Shown: positions 1 to 6,552 of the stretch, piece by piece | How positions within the stretch are numbered: position 1 is the stretch's first letter | Layout of the letters: each line of letters opens with the position of its first letter | Origin: Holophagales bacterium UBA2201 | GTDB lineage: Bacteria; Acidobacteriota; Thermoanaerobaculia; UBA2201 | Direction of reading: 5' to 3' | Assembly: GCA_002327305.1 (NCBI GenBank) | Contig: DCUZ01000063.1 | Span: forward strand, 15,916 to 28,358 | DNA length: 12,443 nt | Made by a program: the position numbers and the translations under genes | The notes under the pieces: model-generated | Seen by the model: only the letters and a program-made list of their open reading frames with translations | Told to the model about the DNA's origin: nothing | Databases searched by the model: none

Positions 1-17
1 CCAATCAAACTTCTCGC

Positions 18-152
18 CGGGCGGGCGGGGGAACGCGCTACGCTCTACGGTCTACGCGCTACCGGGCGGGTGGGGGAACGGTCTACGCGCTACCGGGTGG
101 GCGGGGGAACGCGCTACGGTCTACGGTCTACGAACTACCGGGCGGGCGGGGG
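18..152. repeat. Composite repeat: G-rich modules alternating with heptamers (block A)
   Basis: Four G-rich modules of the form CCGGG(C/T)GGG(C/T)GGGGG lie at about 18-31, 63-76, 94-107 and 139-152. Between them are runs of 7-bp units related to CTACGGT/CTACGCG. Module spacing is 45, 31 and 45 bp, and the difference (14) is exactly two heptamers, so the array changes by whole heptamers. On the minus strand the units read AGACCGT/AGCGCGT, like block B. It lies directly after the stop codon of the last gene of the long operon. No coding sense is seen. Confidence 0.85.
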
Positions 153-182
153 ATTCAGCCACGCCCCGACGCCGCTCCGTCC

Positions 183-812
183 CTACGATTTTTTCAAAAA
201 CGCGTGCCCCAAGTTGAGGTCGTAGGTGAGGGCTGCGACGAGGTGGTGGTGGAATTTGGGGAGTTCGGCCTGGTCGATGAGGCAGTTGACCTGGTAGAGG
301 AAGGCGCTGTTGCCGTCGAGGGTCTTCAGCCCCTTGGCCATGAGCGCCACGAAGACCCTCCGCCGCGTGAGGGGGGGGAGGGAGATGAGGGGGGCGAGGT
401 CGGGAAAGGGGGGGGGCGGAACCGCGTCGAACTGGGCCAGGACGAGCCCCGGGACATCCTGCTGAATGGGGAGGGCGGCCTCCTTGGGGTCGGTGAAGGT
501 CTCCTTGACGAAGAAGCCCACCTCCTCCAGCCCCTCCTTCAGGAGCGGGGCCAGCGAGCCGTTCTGGACCACCATGAACGCCACCTTCTCGTGGAGCGGC
601 GGCATCACGCCCAGCAGGTCGGAGGGGATGGAGACAAGCTGGACCTCCCCGCCCGCCGCCGGCGCGGCCGAAAGGTCCTCGCGTGCCTTGCGGTTGTCGA
701 AGGAGAGTTTGCCCTTGCACTTGGGGCACTTGAACGAGAGCAGTTGGGCCGGGTATTTCGCCGGGTCGAGGGGGAAGGCGTGACTGCAGGCGGGACAGGT
801 GATGGTCGGCAT
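183..812 (-). CDS. Zinc-ribbon protein with C-terminal receiver-like domain
   Basis: A 209-residue soluble protein. The N-terminus carries CPAC (C6, C9) and CPKC (C29, C32), a four-cysteine zinc ribbon of the MJ0042 type. A linker at 45-60 leads to an alpha/beta region (about 75-209) with the strand pattern of a response-regulator receiver, but with no acidic pocket or phospho-acceptor Asp that I can identify, so it may be a pseudo-receiver (inference). The start is supported by GGAG seven bases upstream, and it begins only four bases after the stop of the PilT/PilU-family gene, so it is probably the last gene of that operon and may belong to pilus control. The coding strand contains runs of nine and eight C (408-416 and 371-378), which encode Pro codons and are slippage-prone. 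Exact role unknown. Confidence 0.85.
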   Translation of the reverse strand: MPTITCPACSHAFPLDPAKYPAQLLSFKCPKCKGKLSFDNRKAREDLSAAPAAGGEVQLVSIPSDLLGVMPPLHEKVAFMVVQNGSLAPLLKEGLEEVGFFVKETFTDPKEAALPIQQDVPGLVLAQFDAVPPPPFPDLAPLISLPPLTRRRVFVALMAKGLKTLDGNSAFLYQVNCLIDQAELPKFHHHLVAALTYDLNLGHAFLKKS

Positions 813-816
813 GGGC

Positions 817-1908
817 TTACTCCAGGGTGAGGCGGATCTCGAGGTTGGTGGGATTGGTGGCGTAGGCCAGGGCGTTTTCCCGGGTGATGAGCCCCTCGCG
901 GAAGATCCGCTCGATCTCGGTGTCGAAGGTCATCATCCCGTCGGTGGAGGCCATGTTCATGGCGTCCACGAGGGACTTCCCCTCCCCCTCCCCCTTGAGG
1001 ACGTAGTCGCGGGTGCGGTCGCTGGTCTTGAGGATCTCCAGGACGGCGATGCGCCCGCCGCCGATCTTGGGGATGAGGCGCTGGGAGATGACATACCGGA
1101 ACGATTGGGCGAAGCGGGTGCGGATCTGCTGTTCCTGGTCCTTGGGGAAGATGCCGATGATGCGGTCGATGGTCTTGGAGGCGTCGATGGTGTGCAGGGT
1201 GGACAGGACCAGGTGGCCGGTCTCGGAGGCCTCGAGCGCCACCTCCACCGTCTCCAGGTCGCGCATCTCGCCGATGAGGATCACCTTGGGGGCCTGCCGC
1301 AGCGCCGCGCGCAGGGCCAGGGGGAAGTTGGGGGTGTCGCCCCCCACCTCGCGCTGGTTGATGGTGGACTTGATGTGGGAGTGCATGTACTCCACCGGGT
1401 CCTCGATGGTGACGATGTGGTAGGCGTGCTTCTGGTTGATCTCGTGGATGACGGCGGCCAGGGTGGTGGACTTGCCGCTCCCCGTGGGGCCGGTGACCAA
1501 AACCACGCCGTTGCGCAGGTCGGAGATCTTCTTCAATTCCTGGGGCAGGCCCAGTTGCTCGATGGAGGGGATGCCGGGGGGGATGACCCGCAGGACGATG
1601 GAGAGGGTGCCGCGCTGGAAGAAGATGTTGACGCGGAACCGGGTCTTGCCGGGAATGCTGTAGGAGAGGTCGGCCGAACCGGACTGGAAGAGTTTCCGGC
1701 ACTGGTCGGCGTCGCCTCCCAGCAGGTGCATGGCGATGGTCTCGGTGTGGAAGGGCATCAGCCGGTCCAGCCCCTTGAAGGGGACGGCGCGCAGCTGGCC
1801 GTCCACCTCCACCTGCGGCGGGCGGCCCACCGAGAAGTTGAGGTCGGAGGTGGCGGGGTGGAACTGGAGCATCGCCTCCAGGAACGCGTTCAACTGGAAG
1901 TTCTTCAT
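817..1908 (-). CDS. Type IV pilus retraction ATPase, PilT/PilU family
   Basis: A 363-residue cytoplasmic secretion ATPase that powers pilus disassembly in twitching motility; the family works as a hexamer at the pilus base. Visible motifs: Walker A GPTGSGKST (140-148), Asp box IEDPVE (168-173), Walker B KVILIGEMRD (208-217), His box GHLVLSTLHT (231-240). The C-terminal AIRNLIRE motif typical of PilT is not seen; the equivalent stretch reads RDYVLKGE, closer to PilU. I therefore assign the family but not the symbol. The chosen ATG has GAGG eight bases upstream and forms an ATGA overlap with the stop of the receiver gene, indicating translational coupling. An in-frame extension to 2052 is Arg/Pro/His-rich, overlaps the receiver gene and is rejected. 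Confidence is high for family, moderate for PilU-likeness. Confidence 0.94.
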   Translation of the reverse strand: MKNFQLNAFLEAMLQFHPATSDLNFSVGRPPQVEVDGQLRAVPFKGLDRLMPFHTETIAMHLLGGDADQCRKLFQSGSADLSYSIPGKTRFRVNIFFQRGTLSIVLRVIPPGIPSIEQLGLPQELKKISDLRNGVVLVTGPTGSGKSTTLAAVIHEINQKHAYHIVTIEDPVEYMHSHIKSTINQREVGGDTPNFPLALRAALRQAPKVILIGEMRDLETVEVALEASETGHLVLSTLHTIDASKTIDRIIGIFPKDQEQQIRTRFAQSFRYVISQRLIPKIGGGRIAVLEILKTSDRTRDYVLKGEGEGKSLVDAMNMASTDGMMTFDTEIERIFREGLITRENALAYATNPTNLEIRLTLE

Positions 1909-2291
1909 TCGGGTTTCCTCATGATGGAGTCCAGGATGAGCGACAGGGCGTTCAATTGCCTGGGGTCGTCCTTGTTGATGACCGCCAGGCAGGTGCCGGG
2001 CGGGAAGGCCCTGTGGAGGGCGTCGGCGTCGAGGGAGGAGAGGATGATGCACCGCTGCCTCCGCACCCCCATCCGGCAGGCCAGTTCCAGGAGTTTGCGG
2101 CCGTCGATGCCCGGCATCTCCATGTCCATGATCAGGACGTGCACCCCGGGGCTGAACGCCTTGATGGCCAGGAGGGGGTCGTTGTAGGTCTCGATGGCGA
2201 CATCGCCGTATTTGTTCGCCAGGGCCCGCGAGAGAAGCACCGTGTGCGCGGCATTGTCGTCAACGATGACGGCCTTACGGGGCGCGCTCAT
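1905..2291 (-). CDS. Single-domain response regulator (receiver only)
   Basis: A 128-residue stand-alone CheY-type receiver. The pocket is complete: acidic pair D11-D12, phospho-acceptor D56 in VLIMDMEMPGIDG, S85 in the CIILSS strand, and K107 in the AVINKDD strand. There is no DNA-binding output domain, so it should act by protein-protein contact. It overlaps the PilT/PilU-family ATPase start by four bases (ATGA) and begins 26 bases after the end of pyrC. The natural inference is that its phosphorylation tunes the ATPase or pilus assembly; no histidine kinase is present here. The start ATG lacks a strong Shine-Dalgarno, but it opens exactly at the conserved beta-1 strand; the upstream extension in this frame lies within pyrC and is not plausible. 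Confidence 0.92.
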   Translation of the reverse strand: MSAPRKAVIVDDNAAHTVLLSRALANKYGDVAIETYNDPLLAIKAFSPGVHVLIMDMEMPGIDGRKLLELACRMGVRRQRCIILSSLDADALHRAFPPGTCLAVINKDDPRQLNALSLILDSIMRKPE

Positions 2292-2317
2292 GGCGCGGCG
2301 CGCGCCGGAAGGGGGCG

Positions 2318-3619
2318 TCACCGGGGGCGGGGCTCCGGGGCCTTTCCGGCGGCATAGCAGGTGTGGCCGGCCACGAGGGTGCGCTCCACGCGCCCCGCGA
2401 ACCGGCGGCCCTGGAAGGGGGTGTTCCGCCCCATCGTGTGGAACTTGTCGGGGGCCACGGCCGTGGAATGCTTGAGGGAGAGGATGGTGATGTCGGCCTC
2501 GGCGTCCTTCTTCAGGGTGCCCGAAGGGAGGCCGAGGATGCGGGCCGGGTTGGCGGCGAACAATTCCACGAACCGGGACATGGGGACGAGCTTGGATTTC
2601 ACGAGGAGGTCCAGCATGGCCGGCACGGCGGTTTCGAGGCCCACCATCCCGAAGGCGGCCAGGCCGAACTCGATCTCTTTCTCGTCGGGGTGGTGCGGGG
2701 CGTGGTCGGTGGCGATGCAATCCACGGTTCCATCCACCACCGCGGCCAGGAGGGCCCGCCGGTCCGCCTCGGTCCGCAGGGGCGGGTTGACCTTCATCCG
2801 GGTGTCGTAGGCCCCCACCGCCTCCTCGGTCAGCAGGAGATGGTGCGGCGTGGCCTCGCAGGTGACGGCGAGGCCGGCGGCCTTGGCGCGGCGGATATGG
2901 TCCATGCTCGCGGCGGTGGAGAGGTGGCAGAGGTGGAGCCCCCCGCCCGTGAGGGCCGCGAGCTCGATGTCCCGGCCCGCCACCGAGCTTTCGCAGGCCG
3001 ACGGGATCCCCTTGAGCCCCAGGCGCGTGGAGACCAGCCCCTCGTGGACCTGGCCGTTGGAGAACAGGGCGGGGTCTTCGGCATGCTGGAGGATGGGCCG
3101 CTGCAAACCCCTGGAATATTCGAGGGCCCGCCGCATGAGGATCGGATTAAAGACGCAGGAGCCGTCGTCGGAGAAGGCGACCGCCCCCGAGGCGGCCATG
3201 GAGCCCAACTCCGCCAGCTCGGCCCCCCTGCGCCCCTTGGTGACGCATCCCACCGGGAGGACGCGGGCGTAGCCGGCCTCCTGGGCCTTCTTGAGGATGA
3301 ACCTCACCACCGCCTCGTTGTCGCAGGGGGGGTCGGTGTTGGGCATGCAGGCCACGGCGGTGAATCCGCCGGCCACCGCCGCGCGGGTCCCCGTGAGGAT
3401 GGTCTCCTTGTATTCGTACCCCGGTTCCCGCAGGTGGACGTGCATGTCGATGAATCCCGGGCACACCACCAGCCCCACGCAATCCAGCACCTCGGCCCCC
3501 TTTTCGGCCAGGCGCTCGCCCATGCGGGCGATCCGGCCGTCCTCCACCAGCAGGTCGAGGGTGTCGTCGATCCCCTGGACGGGGTCCACCACGCGTCCGT
3601 TCTTAATCAGCAGTTTCAC
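2318..3619 (-). CDS. pyrC: Dihydroorotase, type I (PyrC)
   Basis: A 433-residue zinc amidohydrolase that cyclises N-carbamoyl-L-aspartate to dihydroorotate, the third step of UMP synthesis. Metal and active-site residues are in place: HVH (H60, H62) in GFIDMHVHLREPG, SDDG (D151/D152, the type I bridging-Asp motif instead of a carbamylated Lys), H179 in LQHAED, H232 in LCHLST, and catalytic D305 in CIATDHAPHH. MPNTDPP (92-98) is also typical. The GTG start at 3619 has GGGAGG eight bases upstream and opens at the usual VKLLIKNGRVVDP beginning; an in-frame ATG at 3736 would add a Trp/Arg/Cys-rich tail inside pyrB and is rejected. It overlaps the end of pyrB by 17 bases. Type I enzymes often partner with aspartate carbamoyltransferase, which is encoded just upstream. 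Confidence 0.97.
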   Translation of the reverse strand: MKLLIKNGRVVDPVQGIDDTLDLLVEDGRIARMGERLAEKGAEVLDCVGLVVCPGFIDMHVHLREPGYEYKETILTGTRAAVAGGFTAVACMPNTDPPCDNEAVVRFILKKAQEAGYARVLPVGCVTKGRRGAELAELGSMAASGAVAFSDDGSCVFNPILMRRALEYSRGLQRPILQHAEDPALFSNGQVHEGLVSTRLGLKGIPSACESSVAGRDIELAALTGGGLHLCHLSTAASMDHIRRAKAAGLAVTCEATPHHLLLTEEAVGAYDTRMKVNPPLRTEADRRALLAAVVDGTVDCIATDHAPHHPDEKEIEFGLAAFGMVGLETAVPAMLDLLVKSKLVPMSRFVELFAANPARILGLPSGTLKKDAEADITILSLKHSTAVAPDKFHTMGRNTPFQGRRFAGRVERTLVAGHTCYAAGKAPEPRPR

Positions 3620-4541
3620 GGGTCTTCCTCCCGACCACGAGCAGGTACAGCACCGCCATGCGCACCGCCACCCCGTTGCTGACCTGTTCCAGGATGACGC
3701 TCCGGGGGCCGTCGGCCACCTCGGAAGCGATCTCAAGGCCGCGGTTCATGGGGCCGGGGTGCATCACGATGCACTCACGATCGGCCCCCTTCATCCGCGC
3801 GTTGGTGAGGCCGTAGAGCTCGAAGTATTCCTGCGGGGAGGGGAAGTACCCCCCCTCCATCCGCTCCTTCTGCACCCGCAGGGCCATCACCACGTCGGCC
3901 CCCGCCACCGCCCGGTCCAGGGAGTGTTCCACCCTCACGCCCAGGCGCTCGACGGCCACGGGGATCAGGGTGGGCGGGGCGCATAGCGTCACGTTCGCCC
4001 CCAGCGTCGAGAGGCCGTGGATGTTGGAGCGGGCGACCCGGCTGTGGAGGATGTCCCCGACGATGGTCACCTTCAGCCCCTCGAAGGCGCCCTTCTTCTC
4101 CCGGATCGTGAAGGCGTCGAGGAGCCCCTGGGTGGGGTGCTCGTGGGTGCCGTCCCCGGCGTTCACCACGTGGCAGGTGACCTGGGTGGAGAGGAAATGG
4201 GCGGCCCCCGAGAGTTGGTGGCGGAGGATGATGCAGTCCGGGGCCATCGCCATCAGGTTCTTGGCCGTGTCGAGGAGGGTCTCCCCCTTGGAGACGGAGG
4301 AGGAAGAGGCGGCGAAGTTGATGGTGTCGGCCGAGAGGCGCTTGGCGGCGATCTCGAAGGAGGTGCGGGTCCGGGTCGAGGATTCATAGAAGGCGTTCAC
4401 CACGGTGAACCCCCTGAGCGCGGGGACCTTTTTCACCGTGCGCTGGGGGATGTCCACGAACCCCTTCGCCGTGTCCAGGATCTCCAGGATCTCCTCCCGT
4501 CCCACCCCCTCCAGGCCCAAAAGGTCCTTGCGGTCAAGCAT
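3603..4541 (-). CDS. pyrB: Aspartate carbamoyltransferase catalytic chain (PyrB)
   Basis: A 312-residue catalytic chain joining carbamoyl phosphate and L-aspartate, the committed step of pyrimidine synthesis. The carbamoyl-phosphate loop is FYESSTRTRTSFE (S55, T56, R57, T58), followed by the SKGET lysine (K85), the HPTQ motif (135-138), R168 in HSRVARS, and the HPGPMNRG loop (261-268). Length is normal for a PyrB trimer. No pyrI regulatory chain is visible in the window, so control probably rests on PyrR. The start at 4541 has GGAG about eight bases upstream and overlaps the pyrR end by eight bases; a further ATG at 4568 would add nine residues and is less likely. Confidence 0.97.
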   Translation of the reverse strand: MLDRKDLLGLEGVGREEILEILDTAKGFVDIPQRTVKKVPALRGFTVVNAFYESSTRTRTSFEIAAKRLSADTINFAASSSSVSKGETLLDTAKNLMAMAPDCIILRHQLSGAAHFLSTQVTCHVVNAGDGTHEHPTQGLLDAFTIREKKGAFEGLKVTIVGDILHSRVARSNIHGLSTLGANVTLCAPPTLIPVAVERLGVRVEHSLDRAVAGADVVMALRVQKERMEGGYFPSPQEYFELYGLTNARMKGADRECIVMHPGPMNRGLEIASEVADGPRSVILEQVSNGVAVRMAVLYLLVVGRKTRETAD

Positions 4542-5085
4542 GGTCGCGCTCCATGACCCAGATGGCATCCTCGCCGTCGATCTCCTTCAGCCGGACCTCC
4601 ACGTTTTCCTCCCGCGTCGTCGGAACGATCTTGCCGGTGTAGTCGGCCTGGATGGGCAATTCGCGATGCCCCCGGTCCACCAGGACCGCCAGCTGGATGC
4701 GCGCCGGGCGCCCCCAGTCGAGGAGGGCGTCCAGGGCGGCCCGGGTGGTCCGGCCGGTGAAGAGGACGTCATCCACCAGGACCACCATCCGCCCGTCCAC
4801 CGAGAACCCCAGCGTCGTCTCCTTCACCACGGGGTTGGCGGCGATGGTCGTGAGGTCATCGCGGTAGAGGGTGATGTCCAGGGCCCCGACGGGCACCTTC
4901 TTCGCCCCCAGGGATTCCAGCACCTTGACGATGCGCTTCGCCAGCGGGACGCCGCGGGTGTGGACCCCGACGAGGGCCAGGGTGGCCGGGTCGGGGTGGT
5001 GTTCGAGGATCTGCGAGGCGATGCGGTGGACGGTCCGGGCCACCGCCGCTTCGTCCAGCAGTTTCTTCTTAGGTTTCATGGGCAT
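4534..5085 (-). CDS. pyrR: Bifunctional pyr regulator / uracil phosphoribosyltransferase (PyrR)
   Basis: A 183-residue phosphoribosyltransferase-fold protein. The PRPP loop VVLVDDVLFTGRTT is at 101-114, preceded by ALDITLYRDD (68-77) and followed by the family-specific RGHRELPIQADYTGK segment (138-152). PyrR proteins bind pyr mRNA in a UMP-dependent way and usually also convert uracil and PRPP to UMP. The start at 5085 has GGGAGG five bases upstream; a second ATG two codons on is possible. It overlaps the upstream fusion gene by 17 bases and pyrB by eight. I found no convincing PyrR anti-antiterminator loop before pyrR or upstream of the operon, so its RNA target in this organism is not evident; the Lys-rich N-terminus (4-8) would suit RNA contact but proves nothing. 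Confidence 0.96.
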   Translation of the reverse strand: MPMKPKKKLLDEAAVARTVHRIASQILEHHPDPATLALVGVHTRGVPLAKRIVKVLESLGAKKVPVGALDITLYRDDLTTIAANPVVKETTLGFSVDGRMVVLVDDVLFTGRTTRAALDALLDWGRPARIQLAVLVDRGHRELPIQADYTGKIVPTTREENVEVRLKEIDGEDAIWVMERDHA

Positions 5086-5938
5086 GAGCGCCTCCCACGT
5101 CGAATACGAGGTCGATGGTGTGGTCGGGGGTGGCGAAGGGGATGCGGATGAGCTGGTCCCCGTAGAGGGGGAGGATCGGCTCCCCCGGGGGATGGGTCAG
5201 GGGGGCCTCCAATTCCCAGAAGCGCCCCATTTGCGAGGCCTTCCCGATGAAGTTGCCGCAGAGGACGTTGAGAAACTCCTCCACCGCCTCCTTGGCGCTC
5301 TTCTCGTCGAGGGGGCCCTGGGTTCCGAAAAAGTGACCGGCGATGGCCCGGGACACGGCCGGGGGGGCGGCCAGGACGACCCGGATGGGTTTGCGGCGGT
5401 TGGCCAGGCGCGCCACCGCGCACGAGTACTCGTAGCGGACCTGGGGCTGGCGCATGGGCATCAGGGGCTTGGCCTTCAGGTCGAAGAACCGGCTCAGGAG
5501 GCCGGCGAGGAGTTCGCACAGTTTGAGGAGGACCGGCTCCTCGGGGAAGTGGTCCATGGCGATGTGGAGGTCCTCCGCCATCGTGAGCCGGTGGTACTCG
5601 TCGAGGCGGAGGTAGAGCCCTTCGCGGTCCATGAACCCCAGTTTGACGATGGCCTCCCCCAGGAGGAGGTGGTCGTTCTTCTGCCGCAGGAGGATCTCGG
5701 CCACCTGCTCTTTCGTGAGGAAGCCCCGGGCGACGGCCAGCTCGCCGATCTTTTCGGACCGGTAGATCTGCTCGCGGTGCAGTTCGTTGATCTGGTCGAG
5801 GGTGAGGTACCCGAACCGCAGGGCGTAGGAGCCGAACTTCTGGTGCATGGCGCGCTGGTGCTCCACGGCCTGCAGGAGCTGGTCTCCCGTCAGCGCTCCG
5901 CGCTCCAGCAGGAACTGGCCGAAGAACTTTGCGATCAT
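5069..5938 (-). CDS. Four MshEN-like repeats fused to a CheX-type phosphatase domain
   Basis: A 289-residue predicted cytoplasmic protein. Residues 5-115 consist of four consecutive 24-residue motifs (5-28, 34-57, 63-86, 92-115) separated by five residues each, an exact 29-residue period. Each has Gly at motif positions 3 and 10, hydrophobics at 7, 12 and usually 17, and Gln at 24 (Tyr in the fourth). This is the pattern of the MshEN/GspE N-terminal domain, which binds cyclic di-GMP in MshE; the first-position Arg is F, K, K and L here, so binding is uncertain. Residues about 150-289 resemble CheX/CheC: E221-x2-N224 matches the phosphatase motif, with Pro246 downstream and N229 nearby. Likely substrate is the receiver encoded just upstream. 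GGGAGG seven bases before the ATG supports the start. Confidence 0.85.
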   Translation of the reverse strand: MIAKFFGQFLLERGALTGDQLLQAVEHQRAMHQKFGSYALRFGYLTLDQINELHREQIYRSEKIGELAVARGFLTKEQVAEILLRQKNDHLLLGEAIVKLGFMDREGLYLRLDEYHRLTMAEDLHIAMDHFPEEPVLLKLCELLAGLLSRFFDLKAKPLMPMRQPQVRYEYSCAVARLANRRKPIRVVLAAPPAVSRAIAGHFFGTQGPLDEKSAKEAVEEFLNVLCGNFIGKASQMGRFWELEAPLTHPPGEPILPLYGDQLIRIPFATPDHTIDLVFDVGGAHAHET

Positions 5939-5964
5939 CGCACCCCTCCCGCGCCCGTCCCTCT

Positions 5965-6006
5965 CCCGTCCCGATCCAGGCGGCGGGATTCCGCCCCCGT
6001 CCCGAT
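5965..6006. repeat. 11-bp direct repeat flanking a hairpin in the receiver-CheX gap
   Basis: CCCGTCCCGAT occurs at 5965-5975 and 5996-6006, 31 bp apart. Between the copies lies a perfect 5-bp hairpin, GGCGG(GATT)CCGCC (5982-5995). This sits in the 121-bp gap between the receiver gene and the CheX fusion gene, the only sizeable gap of the long operon. A regulatory RNA structure, a protein site or chance in GC-rich DNA are all possible. Confidence 0.5.
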
Positions 6007-6059
6007 GCTTTTCCCGCGGGGGGGGCGACGCAGGGTCCGTGGAGGGATCGTGAGGGGAA

Positions 6060-6431
6060 TCATGATTTCGCGATGCGACGGAGCTGGTCGAGGAGGGTGG
6101 CCGCGTCGAAGGGCTTCGAGAGGACCGACACGGCGCCGGTCTTGAGGAACTCCACCACGCGGTCGGCGTCGCTCCCGAGCGAGGTGACGATGACCACCTT
6201 CACCGCGTTGTCCAGGTTCTTCAAGGTCCGCAGGACCTGGACCCCGTCGAGGTCGGGCATCAGGACGTCGAGGCAGACGATGCGGGGCTTGGTCTCCTGG
6301 AAAACCCGGATCCCCTCGGCCCCGTTGGAGGCCACGCCCACCAGGGTGAACTCGTCGGAGTTCTCCAGGTAACGGCGGAAGATGCTCTGGGCGGCGCGGC
6401 TGTCATCTATTAGGAGGACTGGGATGGGCAT
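6060..6431 (-). CDS. Single-domain response regulator, CheY type
   Basis: A 123-residue receiver with all catalytic residues: D9-D10 in LLIDDSRAAQ, phospho-acceptor D55 in IVCLDVLMPDLDG, T83 in VVIVTSLGSD, and K106 in VLSKPFDA. The sequence around D55 is close to CheY and CheB receivers. No output domain is present. It is the first gene of the long operon, followed by the CheX-type phosphatase fusion, its likely partner. The start at 6431 has no Shine-Dalgarno; a TATAAT box ends six bases before the ATG, so the transcript is predicted to start at the initiation codon (leaderless). An upstream in-frame ATG at 6449 lies inside the promoter and is rejected. Confidence 0.94.
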   Translation of the reverse strand: MPIPVLLIDDSRAAQSIFRRYLENSDEFTLVGVASNGAEGIRVFQETKPRIVCLDVLMPDLDGVQVLRTLKNLDNAVKVVIVTSLGSDADRVVEFLKTGAVSVLSKPFDAATLLDQLRRIAKS

Positions 6432-6437
6432 GATCAA

Positions 6438-6446
6438 ATTATAGCA
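6438..6446 (-). promoter_or_regulatory. Extended -10 promoter (TGC TATAAT) for the receiver-pyr-pil operon
   Basis: On the minus strand the sequence reads TGCTATAAT, a perfect -10 hexamer (6443-6438) with the extended TGn element. No good -35 is seen at 17 bp (CTTCCC). The -10 ends six bases before the ATG at 6431, so initiation should fall at or next to the start codon. Confidence 0.75.
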
Positions 6447-6552
6447 CAACGCGGAGGGAAGGGAAGGGGGGGCTCTCCGGTGCGGAAACGCTCGCGTAAA
6501 GCCCTGGATATGGGGCAGTAAGACGGAATCTTCCGGACGGCCTTTTTGGAAT

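Noticed and set aside
1909..2052. N-terminal extension of the PilT/PilU-family ATPase
   Set aside because: Pro/Arg/His-rich, lies inside the receiver gene, and a good ribosome-binding site marks the ATG at 1908.
799..2187. Long plus-strand open frame (462 codons)
   Set aside because: Antisense shadow of the zinc-ribbon, PilT-family and receiver genes; the translation is Gly/Asp/Val/Leu-rich with no domain motifs.
2363..3682. Long plus-strand open frame (439 codons)
   Set aside because: Antisense to pyrC, which has all catalytic motifs; the frame is open only because of high GC content.
5939..6059. PyrR attenuator / anti-antiterminator loop
   Set aside because: Looked for a conserved PyrR-binding loop followed by a terminator upstream of the pyr genes; only a short unrelated hairpin is present.
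6501..6517. GCCC/GGGC hairpin after the HD gene as a terminator
   Set aside because: Only four base pairs and no T run on the minus strand.
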